A stretch of 64,000 bases of DNA from Pseudescherichia sp031998825. Its GTDB lineage: Bacteria > Pseudomonadota > Gammaproteobacteria > Enterobacterales > Enterobacteriaceae. Where the stretch lies: assembly GCF_031998825.1 (NCBI RefSeq), contig NZ_DAMACX010000005.1, positions 85,569 to 149,568 of the forward strand, given 5' to 3'. The notes under the pieces are model-generated. The model had not been told where the DNA came from. It did not search any database and was given only the letters and a program-made list of their open reading frames with translations. Made by a program: the position numbers and the translations under genes. Within the stretch, counting starts at the first letter, position 1; the number at the start of each line of letters is the position of its first letter. Shown in pieces: positions 23,647 through 31,358 of this stretch.

Positions 23647-23985
23647 TTACAGTGCCGCTTCGTCGGCTTCGCCGGTACGAATACGGATAACGCGTTGCAG
23701 TTCGGCAACGAAAATTTTGCCGTCGCCAATTTTTCCGGTGTAGGCCGCTTTGCTAATGACATCAATCACTTCATCAAGCTGATCGTCAGCAATGGCCACG
23801 TCAATCTTTACCTTCGGCAGGAAGTTAACGCTGTATCCAGCCCCGCGGCAGAGTTCAGCATGCCCCTTCTGACGACCAAAGCCTTTCACTTCGGTAACGG
23901 TCAGCCCCTGAATACCAATAGACGACAGTGCTTCACGGACGTCCTCAAGTTTAAATGGCTTAATGACCACGGTAACCAGCTTCAT
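23647..23985 (-). CDS. glnK: GlnK, PII nitrogen signal protein
   Basis: GlnK senses 2-oxoglutarate and ATP/ADP and gates AmtB; it also takes part in the NtrB/NtrC control loop. The 112-residue protein has the PII fold with the T-loop FGRQKGHAELCRGAGYSVNF; Tyr51, the uridylylation site, is present. The family C-terminus RTGEADEAAL is intact. It is the first gene of the glnK-amtB operon, 54 bp below a consensus sigma-54 promoter. Confidence 0.98.
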   Translation of the reverse strand: MKLVTVVIKPFKLEDVREALSSIGIQGLTVTEVKGFGRQKGHAELCRGAGYSVNFLPKVKIDVAIADDQLDEVIDVISKAAYTGKIGDGKIFVAELQRVIRIRTGEADEAAL

Positions 23986-24039
23986 AAATCCCCCTCAGTC
24001 GAAAATCGGTAATGGCCGCAGCTAACACGCAGGAAGTAT

Positions 24040-24055
24040 TGCAAGCGGTGTGCCA
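24040..24055 (-). promoter_or_regulatory. Sigma-54 promoter of glnK-amtB
   Basis: The minus strand reads TGGCACACCGCTTGCA, a perfect fit to the -24/-12 pattern TGGCAC-N5-TTGCA. The start of transcription would fall near 24028. NtrC enhancer half-sites (TGCACCA/TGGTGCA types) occur upstream at about 24190-24240, though some belong to the mdlB terminator. Confidence 0.92.
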
Positions 24056-24151
24056 GATTTGGAAAAAGGGAAAAATTCAGCGGCTTAAGCCGTCAGAACA
24101 GGACAGCTGGTTTCATAGAAAAGTGTGATGGGGATTCAGATTGTTCCTGGG

Positions 24152-24184
24152 AAAGAAAAACGCACCATGGCAGTGCATGGTGCG
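24152..24184 (-). terminator. Terminator of mdlAB
   Basis: On the minus strand the stem CGCACCATG/CATGGTGCG is followed by TTTTTCTTT. It lies between mdlB and the glnK promoter and would insulate the nitrogen operon from mdlAB read-through. Confidence 0.8.
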
Positions 24185-24239
24185 CAACGTTTTTGCACCA
24201 ACAGGCGATCCTGTCAGTAGCTTGCCTGATTATGGTGCA

Positions 24240-26018
24240 TCAGGCGATTAGCGACTCTTCTTGTGCACTGGCTGCCAGCTCTTCGCCTGCCAGCTGCAGC
24301 TGATACATCTGCCAGTAGCGCCCTTCAGCGGCCAGCAGTTCCTGATGGTTACCACGCTCGACCGCCTGCCCACGATGCAGAACCAGAATGGTGTCAGCCT
24401 CCACGATTGTAGAGAGACGGTGGGCAATCACTACCAGGGTCGTATGCTGGCGTACCGCTGCCAGCGCCTGCTGAATAGCCTGCTCGGTGCCGGAGTCGAT
24501 ATTTGCAGTGGCCTCATCAAGGATCAGGATCTGCGGGGTAGCCACCAATACGCGAGCCAGCGCCAGCAGCTGCTTCTGTCCGACCGAGAGGTTATTCCCC
24601 TGCTCTCCCAGACTGGTATAGATATCGTCGGGCATTCCCCGGGCCAGATCCGCCAATTGAACGGTCTCCAGCGCCTGCCACACCTGTGCCTCGCTGATAT
24701 CGCGCCCGAGGGTGACGTTAGCAAAGAAAGAATCCGCCAGCACCACCGGATCCTGCTGAACCATTGCCACACCCTGGCGTAGTACGTCGTGGCTGAGAGT
24801 GGAGAGCGGCCGACCGTCAAGGCGGATCTCCCCTTTCGTCAGCGGATAATAGCCCATCAGCAGGCTGGCGAGAGTGCTTTTGCCGCTACCGGTATGGCCC
24901 ACCAGCGCAATAAAGCTGCGCGGCGGCACGGCGAGGTCGATATCCTGTAATACGAGGTTATCATCACGGTAGGCGAAAGAGAGGTTCTCAATGTCGATAG
25001 CGCCGCTGGCCAACGGACGCTCGTCGTCACCGTAGGTCTGGCGCGGCCGATCCATCAGCTCAAATACGCGCTCCCCTGCTACCACCGCCTGCTGCAGCAT
25101 CGACTGCTGGGTCGTCAGCTCAATCAAGGGTTCGTTAAGGCGGCCAAGGTAGCTGATAAAGGCGTAGAGCACACCCACCTCAATGGTACCCACCGAGGTA
25201 AAGCCAAACAGCATCAGCAGCCCACAGAGCACCAGCGCCGAGAAGAGGCTCAGCAGCGGACGCAGCAGAAAACCGTCGAGCCGCAGAGTCTGCATGCGCG
25301 CAAAGTAGTGGGAGCGGCTAGCCTCACTCATCCGCTCGCCAAAACGCGCCTGCTGACGAAATTGCTGGATCACGTTCATGCCGTTGATCACTTCGTTAAA
25401 CCCGTCGTTGATATCCGCCAGGTAGGTGCGGACGCGACGCACGATAGGCGTGCTGTAGCGCTGGTAGAGCGCCATCACGCACAGCACCGCCGGGAAGATC
25501 GCCAGCGCCACCAGCGCCATCCGCCAGTCGAGGCTGAACATCGCCACCAGCATTGCGCCCACCAGCGCCGCGCTGCGCAGCACGGTCGAGACCACCATCA
25601 CGTAGAGATCGCGGATCACTTCCGTATCGTTAGTGACGCGGGAGATAAGCTGCCCTACCGGCTGGGTATCAAAGGCGTTAAGCGGCTGGCGCAGGGCGGC
25701 GTCCATCACGTCAGTACGCAGCTGCTGCACCACGCCGACGGCGGCCTCGTTAAACAGCAGCGACTGGGCATAGTGCAGCCCGGCGGCCAAAAGCTGAAGG
25801 CCAATATAGGCCACCGCCAGCCCTATCAGCAGGCCGAGCGGCAGATAGCTTTTCGCCACCATGTTATCGATAAAATAGCTGATTAGCGCCGGACCGGCGA
25901 CCTCGGCCGCCGCCGCGACCCACAGCATGACTACTGCTCGGGTCAGCGGCTTTTTCCACGGCTTACCGTAGGCTAACAGGCGTTTAAGGGTTGGCCAAAG
26001 CTGTCCAAAACTACGCAT
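24240..26018 (-). CDS. mdlB: MdlB, ABC exporter half-transporter
   Basis: MdlB is a multidrug-type ABC exporter subunit, expected to form a heterodimer with MdlA in the inner membrane; its natural substrate is unknown. The 592-residue product begins MRSFGQLWPTLKRLLAYGKP with a six-helix membrane domain (about 20-320). The nucleotide-binding domain follows: Walker A GHTGSGKS, signature LSVGQKQL (a variant of LSGGQ), Walker B ILILDEATANID and switch IAHRLST. A start at 26042 is possible, but 26018 matches E. coli MdlB and overlaps the mdlA end by 8 bp. Confidence 0.94.
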   Translation of the reverse strand: MRSFGQLWPTLKRLLAYGKPWKKPLTRAVVMLWVAAAAEVAGPALISYFIDNMVAKSYLPLGLLIGLAVAYIGLQLLAAGLHYAQSLLFNEAAVGVVQQLRTDVMDAALRQPLNAFDTQPVGQLISRVTNDTEVIRDLYVMVVSTVLRSAALVGAMLVAMFSLDWRMALVALAIFPAVLCVMALYQRYSTPIVRRVRTYLADINDGFNEVINGMNVIQQFRQQARFGERMSEASRSHYFARMQTLRLDGFLLRPLLSLFSALVLCGLLMLFGFTSVGTIEVGVLYAFISYLGRLNEPLIELTTQQSMLQQAVVAGERVFELMDRPRQTYGDDERPLASGAIDIENLSFAYRDDNLVLQDIDLAVPPRSFIALVGHTGSGKSTLASLLMGYYPLTKGEIRLDGRPLSTLSHDVLRQGVAMVQQDPVVLADSFFANVTLGRDISEAQVWQALETVQLADLARGMPDDIYTSLGEQGNNLSVGQKQLLALARVLVATPQILILDEATANIDSGTEQAIQQALAAVRQHTTLVVIAHRLSTIVEADTILVLHRGQAVERGNHQELLAAEGRYWQMYQLQLAGEELAASAQEESLIA

Positions 26019-27774
26019 CAGCACTCTCCTTCTCTTCGTCATCCAGCGCGGCTTCCAGCTGCTGGTAGCGGTGCATATCGCGATACCAGCCCGGCTGATG
26101 GGCTAACGTCTCGTGCTGCCCTCGCTGAACAATGTGCCCATGCTGCATCACCAGGATCTCGCTCGCTTCGGCGAGCGCCGAGAGCCGGTGCGCGCTAATA
26201 ATTACCGTACGCCCTTCGCCCCACTGGCGCAGGTTATGCAGGATCTGGTGCTCGGTGCGGCCATCCACCGCCGACAGCGCATCGTCGAGGATCAGGATCT
26301 CGGCGTTGAGCAGCAGCGCCCGGGCAATCGAGATACGCTGCTTCTGCCCGCCGGAGAGCATCACCCCGCGCTCGCCCACCTCGGTATCGTACCCCTGCGG
26401 CAGGCGCAGGATATCCTCATGAACGCTGGCTAGCCGGGCGACGTGCTCAATCTCCTGCTGTGTCGCGCCGGGGTGGCCGAGGGCGATGTTATTGCCTACG
26501 GTGTCAGAGAAGAGGAACGGCGTCTGGTTGACTACCGCCAGTCGCCCGCGCCATGCGTCCAGCTTCAGGCTCGGCAGGGGCCGGTCATGAAAGCGGATCT
26601 CCCCCTGGGTGACGTCAAAGTGGCGCTGGATCAGCGACAGCAGGGTGCTTTTCCCCGCCCCGGTCGGCCCGCAGATACCCAGCATCTGTCCTGGGGTCAG
26701 CGTAAAGCTGACGTTCTCCAGAGTCGGATGCGACGTCTGCGGATAGCGAAACTCGCGGATCGCCACGTTCAGGTTGCCGCGTCCTTCCGGCAGCGGCTCG
26801 CTGCCGTCATCCACCACCGGCGCTTCCGCCAGCATGTCACGGATGCGGCTGTAGGCGGCGCTGCCGCGCTCAACGATGTTAAACATCCAGGCGAGGGCCA
26901 GCATCGGCCAGATCATCAGCCCCAGATACATAGTAAAACTGGTGAGTTCGCCCAGCGTCAGGCTACCGTTAACCACCATCCAGCTACCGCCGCCAATTGC
27001 CAGCAGGTTTGCCATCCCGATGGCAATATAAATCGTCGGATCGAAACGGGCGTCCACTCGCGCCACCTTCATGTTTTTTCTGCCGGTATCGGCGGCATCT
27101 TCGGCAAACAGTCCGGACTGGCGATCCTCAAGGCCAAAGGCTTTGATCATGCGGATGCTGGTCAGGCTCTCCTGGGTACGGTCGTTGAGAGAAGAGAACG
27201 CCGCCTGCGCCAGCTTGAATCGATTATGCAGCTGATCGCCGTAGCGTTTGATCACCAGGGCCATAATCGGCATCGGCAGCAGCGCCAGCAGGGTAAGCTG
27301 CCAGCTGATCTGGGTCGACATGACGATCAGCACCACACAGCCCATCACCAGCGAGTCCACCAGGGTCAGCACCCCCTCCCCGGCGGCAAAAACCACGCGA
27401 TCGACGTCGTTAGTGGCGCGGGCCATCAGGTCACCGGTGCGGTGGCGCAGGTAAAATTCTGGGTGCTGGCGGCTGAGCTGACGGTAGAAGTCCTCCCGCA
27501 GCTCGACGGCCAGCTGGTAAGACGCGCCAAACAGCAGCACGCGCCAGACGTAGCGCAGCAGGTAGATGACGATGGCTACCAGCACCAGCAGGCCAACCCA
27601 CATCATGACATCCTGCGGACGATAATGACCTTCGGTCACGCCGTCGACTACGTATCCCACCACTTTCGGGGGGATGAGCTGCAGAAGAGCAATGATGATG
27701 AGCAGGGCTACGGCACCGAGATAGCGTCGCCACTCCCGGCGAAAGTACCAGCCTAGTTGAGCAAATAATCGCAC
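26011..27774 (-). CDS. mdlA: MdlA, ABC exporter half-transporter
   Basis: The 587-residue partner of MdlB starts MRLFAQLGWYFRREWRRYLG, has a six-helix ABC exporter membrane domain to about residue 310, then a complete ATPase domain: Walker A GPTGAGKS, signature LSGGQKQR, Walker B ILILDDALSAVD and switch ISAHRLS. Walker B ends in Asp instead of the usual catalytic Glu (DDALS), so this half may be the catalytically weak site of an asymmetric heterodimer, as in several bacterial half-exporters. mdlB overlaps its end, and decR lies upstream on the same strand. Confidence 0.94.
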   Translation of the reverse strand: MRLFAQLGWYFRREWRRYLGAVALLIIIALLQLIPPKVVGYVVDGVTEGHYRPQDVMMWVGLLVLVAIVIYLLRYVWRVLLFGASYQLAVELREDFYRQLSRQHPEFYLRHRTGDLMARATNDVDRVVFAAGEGVLTLVDSLVMGCVVLIVMSTQISWQLTLLALLPMPIMALVIKRYGDQLHNRFKLAQAAFSSLNDRTQESLTSIRMIKAFGLEDRQSGLFAEDAADTGRKNMKVARVDARFDPTIYIAIGMANLLAIGGGSWMVVNGSLTLGELTSFTMYLGLMIWPMLALAWMFNIVERGSAAYSRIRDMLAEAPVVDDGSEPLPEGRGNLNVAIREFRYPQTSHPTLENVSFTLTPGQMLGICGPTGAGKSTLLSLIQRHFDVTQGEIRFHDRPLPSLKLDAWRGRLAVVNQTPFLFSDTVGNNIALGHPGATQQEIEHVARLASVHEDILRLPQGYDTEVGERGVMLSGGQKQRISIARALLLNAEILILDDALSAVDGRTEHQILHNLRQWGEGRTVIISAHRLSALAEASEILVMQHGHIVQRGQHETLAHQPGWYRDMHRYQQLEAALDDEEKESADA

Positions 27775-27827
27775 GCGGTTATATCCTGAAGGTCTTTATT
27801 CGGCCCCTGACGCCGGGGCCAGAAGCG

Positions 27828-28286
27828 TTATTCAATGGGTAACTCTGTCGTATATTTTATCTGTTCCATCGCAAAACTCGATGTCACATCGGACAAGCCT
27901 GGCACGCTATTGACCAGACGTTTGTAAAAATCGTCGTAGCGCTTCATGTCAGCGACCTGAACGCGCATTAAGTAGTCATATTCACCGGCCATGCGCCAAA
28001 AGCCCAGCACCTCCGGCATGGCGGAGACGACGCTGACAAACTGATGATACCACTCGCTGCAGTGCTGCTGGGTTTTAATGAGTACAAATGCCGTCAGACC
28101 GAGGCCCAGCTTTTCAGCGTCCAGCAGCGCCACGCGCGCCAGCAGGATCCCTTCATCTTCCAGCCGCTTGAGCCGTTTCCAGCAAGGGGTAGTCGTCAGA
28201 TTAACGGCATCGGCTAACGCCTGCAAAGAGAGGGTACTGTCTCGTTGCAGCAGGGCGAGCAGCTTCTTGTCAATTTTATCTAGCAT
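27828..28286 (-). CDS. decR: DecR (YbaO/CcdR), Lrp-family cysteine-responsive regulator
   Basis: The 152-residue protein has an Lrp/AsnC helix-turn-helix in the first 60 residues (LDKIDKKLLALLQRDSTLSL, then ALADAVNLTTTPCWKRLKRLE) and a C-terminal RAM ligand-binding domain. DecR in E. coli activates cysteine detoxification when cysteine is high. In Pantoea a homologous regulator (CcdR) controls an adjacent cysteine desulfhydrase gene. Here it is divergent from a PLP enzyme at 28405, the same kind of arrangement. Regulation of that neighbour is inferred. Confidence 0.9.
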   Translation of the reverse strand: MLDKIDKKLLALLQRDSTLSLQALADAVNLTTTPCWKRLKRLEDEGILLARVALLDAEKLGLGLTAFVLIKTQQHCSEWYHQFVSVVSAMPEVLGFWRMAGEYDYLMRVQVADMKRYDDFYKRLVNSVPGLSDVTSSFAMEQIKYTTELPIE

Positions 28287-28404
28287 TACCGGCCTCCGGG
28301 AGAAATTTTTTCTCTCTACATTCTATTTCAAAGGCGGAATGGCAACAATTTTTTAGGCGCTTTCCGTTAAGCTAGGCACAAATTGACAAACAGGATCGCC
28401 CCGG

Positions 28405-29451
28405 ATGAACAACGCCTGGACCAAACACGCCATCAGTGAAATTAACGCCGATGCCCAGCGCTCGGCGGATACGCACCTGATTCGCCTCTCCCTGCCCGCC
28501 TTTCCAGGGATCAATCTCTACCTGAAGGATGAAAGCACGCACCCGACCGGTAGCCTGAAGCATCGCCTGGCGCGATCGCTATTCCTTTACGGGCTGTGCA
28601 ACGGCTGGATCCGCGAAGGTATGCCGATTATTGAGGCGTCGTCAGGCTCGACAGCGGTTTCAGAGGCGTGGTTTGCCCGCCTGCTGGGACTGCCGTTTAT
28701 CGCGGTGATGCCCGCCTGCACCGCAAAGCGTAAAATCGAGCAGATCGCGTTTTACGGCGGCCGCTGCCACTTCGTTGAGAGCGCCTGCGAGATTTACGCC
28801 GCCTCGGAGACCCTGGCGCAGGAGCTGCACGGCCACTATATGGATCAGTTCACCTATGCCGAGCGCGCCACCGACTGGCGCGGCAACAACAATATTGCCG
28901 ACAGCATCTACCGCCAGATGCGCCATGAGCCGCACCCGATCCCCGACCATATCGTGATGAGCGCCGGAACCGGCGGCACTTCGGCAACCATCGGGCGCTA
29001 TATTCGCTACCAGGGATACGATACCCGGCTTACGGTAGTCGATCCGCAAAACTCTGTGTTTCTCGACTATTGGCAGCAGCGGGATATCAACCTGCGCAGC
29101 CCGGTCGGCAGTAAAATTGAGGGTATCGGGCGTCCTCGCGTGGAGCCGTCGTTCATTCCGGACGTGGTGGATGAGATGCTGCGCGTCCCGGACGCCGCCA
29201 GCGTCGCTACCGCCCATTGGCTGGAGACGCAGCTGGGCCGCAAGGTCGGGGCCTCCACCGGCACTAACATGTGGGGCGCATTGCAGCTTGCCGCCCGGAT
29301 GCGTGACGAGGGGCGTACCGGCTCGATTGTCACCCTGCTGTGCGACAGCGGCGAGCGCTATCTCGACACCTACTACAACCCGGAGTGGGTCAGAGCCAAT
29401 ATCGGCGATACCGCGCCTTATACCGCAGAGATTGCCCAGCTGCTGCGATAA
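28405..29451 (+). CDS. PLP-dependent cysteine synthase/desulfhydrase-family enzyme (CcdA-like)
   Basis: The 348-residue fold-type II PLP enzyme resembles cysteine synthase and cystathionine beta-synthase. The PLP lysine is Lys52 in HPTGSLKHRLA, the substrate loop is ASSGSTAVSEA, and the phosphate-binding glycine loop is SAGTGGTSATIG. ASTGTNMWGAL and LLCDSGERYLDTYY complete the pocket. It replaces E. coli cof and ybaE between decR and queC. Next to a divergent cysteine-responsive regulator, the best guess is a cysteine desulfhydrase that breaks excess cysteine down to pyruvate, ammonia and sulfide, like CcdA of Pantoea. Cysteine or selenocysteine synthase activity is an alternative. Confidence 0.82.
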   Translation: MNNAWTKHAISEINADAQRSADTHLIRLSLPAFPGINLYLKDESTHPTGSLKHRLARSLFLYGLCNGWIREGMPIIEASSGSTAVSEAWFARLLGLPFIAVMPACTAKRKIEQIAFYGGRCHFVESACEIYAASETLAQELHGHYMDQFTYAERATDWRGNNNIADSIYRQMRHEPHPIPDHIVMSAGTGGTSATIGRYIRYQGYDTRLTVVDPQNSVFLDYWQQRDINLRSPVGSKIEGIGRPRVEPSFIPDVVDEMLRVPDAASVATAHWLETQLGRKVGASTGTNMWGALQLAARMRDEGRTGSIVTLLCDSGERYLDTYYNPEWVRANIGDTAPYTAEIAQLLR

Positions 29452-29528
29452 CAAATGGATACTGGTCGTGCCCGCCAGCAGGCGCTACCATAGCGGCTTT
29501 ATTGCTATTGAAACTGTCAGGAAAATGT

Positions 29529-30224
29529 ATGAAACGTGCCGTTGTCGTCTTTAGCGGAGGCCAGGACTCCACAACATGTCTGGTACAGGCGCTGCATCAC
29601 TATGATGAAGTCCACTGCGTCACCTTCGATTACGGTCAGCGTCATCGGGCAGAGATTGACGTCGCGCGCGAGCTGGCGCTAAAGCTGGGTGCACGGGCGC
29701 ATAAGGTGCTGGACGTCACTTTGCTTAACGAGCTGGCGGTCAGCAGCCTGACCCGCGACAGCATCCCGGTGCCGGATTACGAACCGGATGCCAGCGGCAT
29801 CCCTAATACCTTTGTGCCGGGCCGTAACATTCTGTTTTTGACCCTTGCGGCGATCTACGCCTATCAGGTGCAGGCCGAGGCGGTGATCACCGGCGTCTGC
29901 GAGACCGACTTTTCCGGCTACCCGGACTGCCGCGACGAGTTTGTTAAGGCGCTCAACCACGCGGTGAGCCTTGGCATGGCAAAAGATATCCGCTTTGAGA
30001 CGCCGCTGATGTGGCTCGATAAGGCGGAAACCTGGGCGCTGGCCGACTACTGGCAGAAGCTGGAGCTGGTACGCAAAGAGACGCTGACCTGCTACAACGG
30101 CATCAAGGGCGACGGCTGCGGCCAGTGCGCCGCCTGTAACCTGCGCGCCAACGGCCTCAATCACTACCTGGCAGAGAAGCCAGCGGTGATGGCGGCAATG
30201 AAGCAGAAAACCGGGTTGCAGTAA
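29529..30224 (+). CDS. queC: QueC, 7-cyano-7-deazaguanine synthase
   Basis: QueC turns 7-carboxy-7-deazaguanine into preQ0 using ATP and ammonia, a step in making queuosine for tRNA wobble positions. The 231-residue protein starts MKRAVVVFSGGQDSTTCLVQ, the PP-loop ATP site, and ends with a zinc site: cysteines in VCETDFSGYPDCRDEF and GCGQCAACNLRANG. An in-frame extension to 29340 lacks the family sequence and overlaps the preceding gene. A REP pair follows the stop codon. Confidence 0.97.
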   Translation: MKRAVVVFSGGQDSTTCLVQALHHYDEVHCVTFDYGQRHRAEIDVARELALKLGARAHKVLDVTLLNELAVSSLTRDSIPVPDYEPDASGIPNTFVPGRNILFLTLAAIYAYQVQAEAVITGVCETDFSGYPDCRDEFVKALNHAVSLGMAKDIRFETPLMWLDKAETWALADYWQKLELVRKETLTCYNGIKGDGCGQCAACNLRANGLNHYLAEKPAVMAAMKQKTGLQ

Positions 30225-30235
30225 GTTTGCATAAC

Positions 30236-30315
30236 GCCGGGTGGCGGCTTCGCCTTACCCGGCCTACAAAGGTAAAGTGCGGTTTGTAGGCCCGGTAAGC
30301 GTAGCGCCACCGGGC
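30236..30315. repeat. Paired REP elements (BIME) between queC and fadM
   Basis: Two REP units in inverted orientation, GCCGGGTGGCGGCTTCGCC and, further on, GTAGGCCCGGTAAGCGTAGC, with a short spacer, sit between convergent genes. They can fold into a strong hairpin, protecting mRNA 3' ends or binding gyrase/IHF. Confidence 0.9.
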
Positions 30316-30323
30316 GTGAGAGC

Positions 30324-30722
30324 TTACTCCATCATCATCTCCAGCTTCTGCCGCAGCTCTCCCTCCAGCGCCAGCGCTTTTTTGCTGCGCAGATCGATGC
30401 AGACAAAGGTGATCAGCGCGTCGGCCACCACCTCCCCTTCTGGCGATAACGTCACTACCTGACTCAGCACGCCGCTTTTGCCGTTCAGCTGCTCTATTTT
30501 GCTGCTAATTGTCAGCAGATCGCCCAACACCGCCGGGCGGCGATAGTTAATATTGATATTCACCACCACAAACGCAATGTGGTTAGCCGTCATCCACTGA
30601 AAGCCTTCGCTGCTCTCCAGCCCTTCCCAACGTGCTTCTTCAAGGAACTCCAGATAACGAGCATTGTTTACGTGCTGGTAGACGTCGATGTGGTAACCAC
30701 GAACCTTAATCTGAGTCTGCAT
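30324..30722 (-). CDS. fadM: FadM (YbaW), long-chain acyl-CoA thioesterase
   Basis: The 132-residue single-hotdog thioesterase starts MQTQIKVRGYHIDVYQHVNN. The YHIDVYQHVNNARYLEFLEE stretch contains the 4-hydroxybenzoyl-CoA-thioesterase-like catalytic aspartate. FadM cleaves long-chain acyl-CoA such as 3,5-tetradecadienoyl-CoA, a by-product of oleate breakdown, and is repressed by FadR in E. coli; no FadR site was identified here. It stands as a single gene between queC (convergent, REP between) and ybaV. Confidence 0.94.
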   Translation of the reverse strand: MQTQIKVRGYHIDVYQHVNNARYLEFLEEARWEGLESSEGFQWMTANHIAFVVVNININYRRPAVLGDLLTISSKIEQLNGKSGVLSQVVTLSPEGEVVADALITFVCIDLRSKKALALEGELRQKLEMMME

Positions 30723-30821
30723 AGCGCAATAACCTTCTTTTTATGTTGTAGGATGGTACAGAGGCCATAACTGGTATGACCTCTTTATCATGGCAAAGAA
30801 TGGCTACGACGCAAGCAAAAG

Positions 30822-31208
30822 TTACAGGGTTAAACGATCCAGGTTACGCTCCACCAGCGAGGCCCCCATCCCCGGTACCTGCTGCAGATCTTCCAGCGTC
30901 TTAAACGGCCCATACTCCTCGCGGTAGCTGACGATCGCCTGCGCTTTCTTCAGCCCCACGCCGTTCATGGCCTGCGCCAGTGCCTCTGCCGACGCGGCGT
31001 TGATGCTTACCCGGGTCGTCTCCTCATCGCCCTTCGCCGCTTCCGGCGCTTTCGCTTTGGCCGCCGGCGCGGCTGCGGGTGCTGATTTATGTTGTACCGT
31101 CTGGGCCTGAGGGGACTTCACCGGCGCATCAGCGGCAAGCGCACGCTGGCCCATGGCGGCACAGGCAAGTGTCAGAGTCACTACTGCTATTTTGATTCCA
31201 CGTTTCAT
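30822..31208 (-). CDS. ybaV: YbaV, exported helix-hairpin-helix protein (ComEA-like)
   Basis: The 128-residue product starts MKRGIKIAVVTLTLACAAMG with a signal peptide ending ALA near residue 25. A low-complexity Ala/Lys/Pro linker follows, then a tandem helix-hairpin-helix domain like ComEA (SINAASAEALAQAMNGVG, then LQQVPGMGASLVERN). AAGGAG precedes the ATG at 31208; a longer frame to 31334 is unlikely. It probably binds DNA in the periplasm. The role in enterobacteria is uncertain but may involve DNA uptake. Confidence 0.9.
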   Translation of the reverse strand: MKRGIKIAVVTLTLACAAMGQRALAADAPVKSPQAQTVQHKSAPAAAPAAKAKAPEAAKGDEETTRVSINAASAEALAQAMNGVGLKKAQAIVSYREEYGPFKTLEDLQQVPGMGASLVERNLDRLTL

Positions 31209-31291
31209 GCTGCTTTCTCCTTGTTTGTTGACAGCCCCCGCACAATAAACAGAGCGGTAACAGGAGACAAACGGCAGATTGCAGAAATGGA

Positions 31292-31313
31292 AAAGGCCGC
31301 GAAAGCGGCCTTT
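31292..31313 (-). terminator. Terminator after ppiD
   Basis: The stem AAAGGCCGC/GCGGCCTTT with a GAAA (plus) or TTTC (minus) loop lies 45 bp beyond the ppiD stop codon. The stem is the same as in the acrAB terminator. Confidence 0.75.
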
Positions 31314-31358
31314 GATTGTTGCATGGCGTTGCAAAAGTCTGCGAGACGCCCGGAGAAA

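Noticed and set aside
24152..24240. A set of strong NtrC enhancers upstream of glnK
   Set aside because: GCACCA/TGGTGC elements are present, but the best pair forms the mdlB terminator and the spacing of the others does not fit the NtrC dyad well.
26443..27756. A 437-codon open frame opposite mdlA
   Set aside because: Antisense shadow of a conserved gene, His/Gln/Arg-rich, with no recognisable domain.
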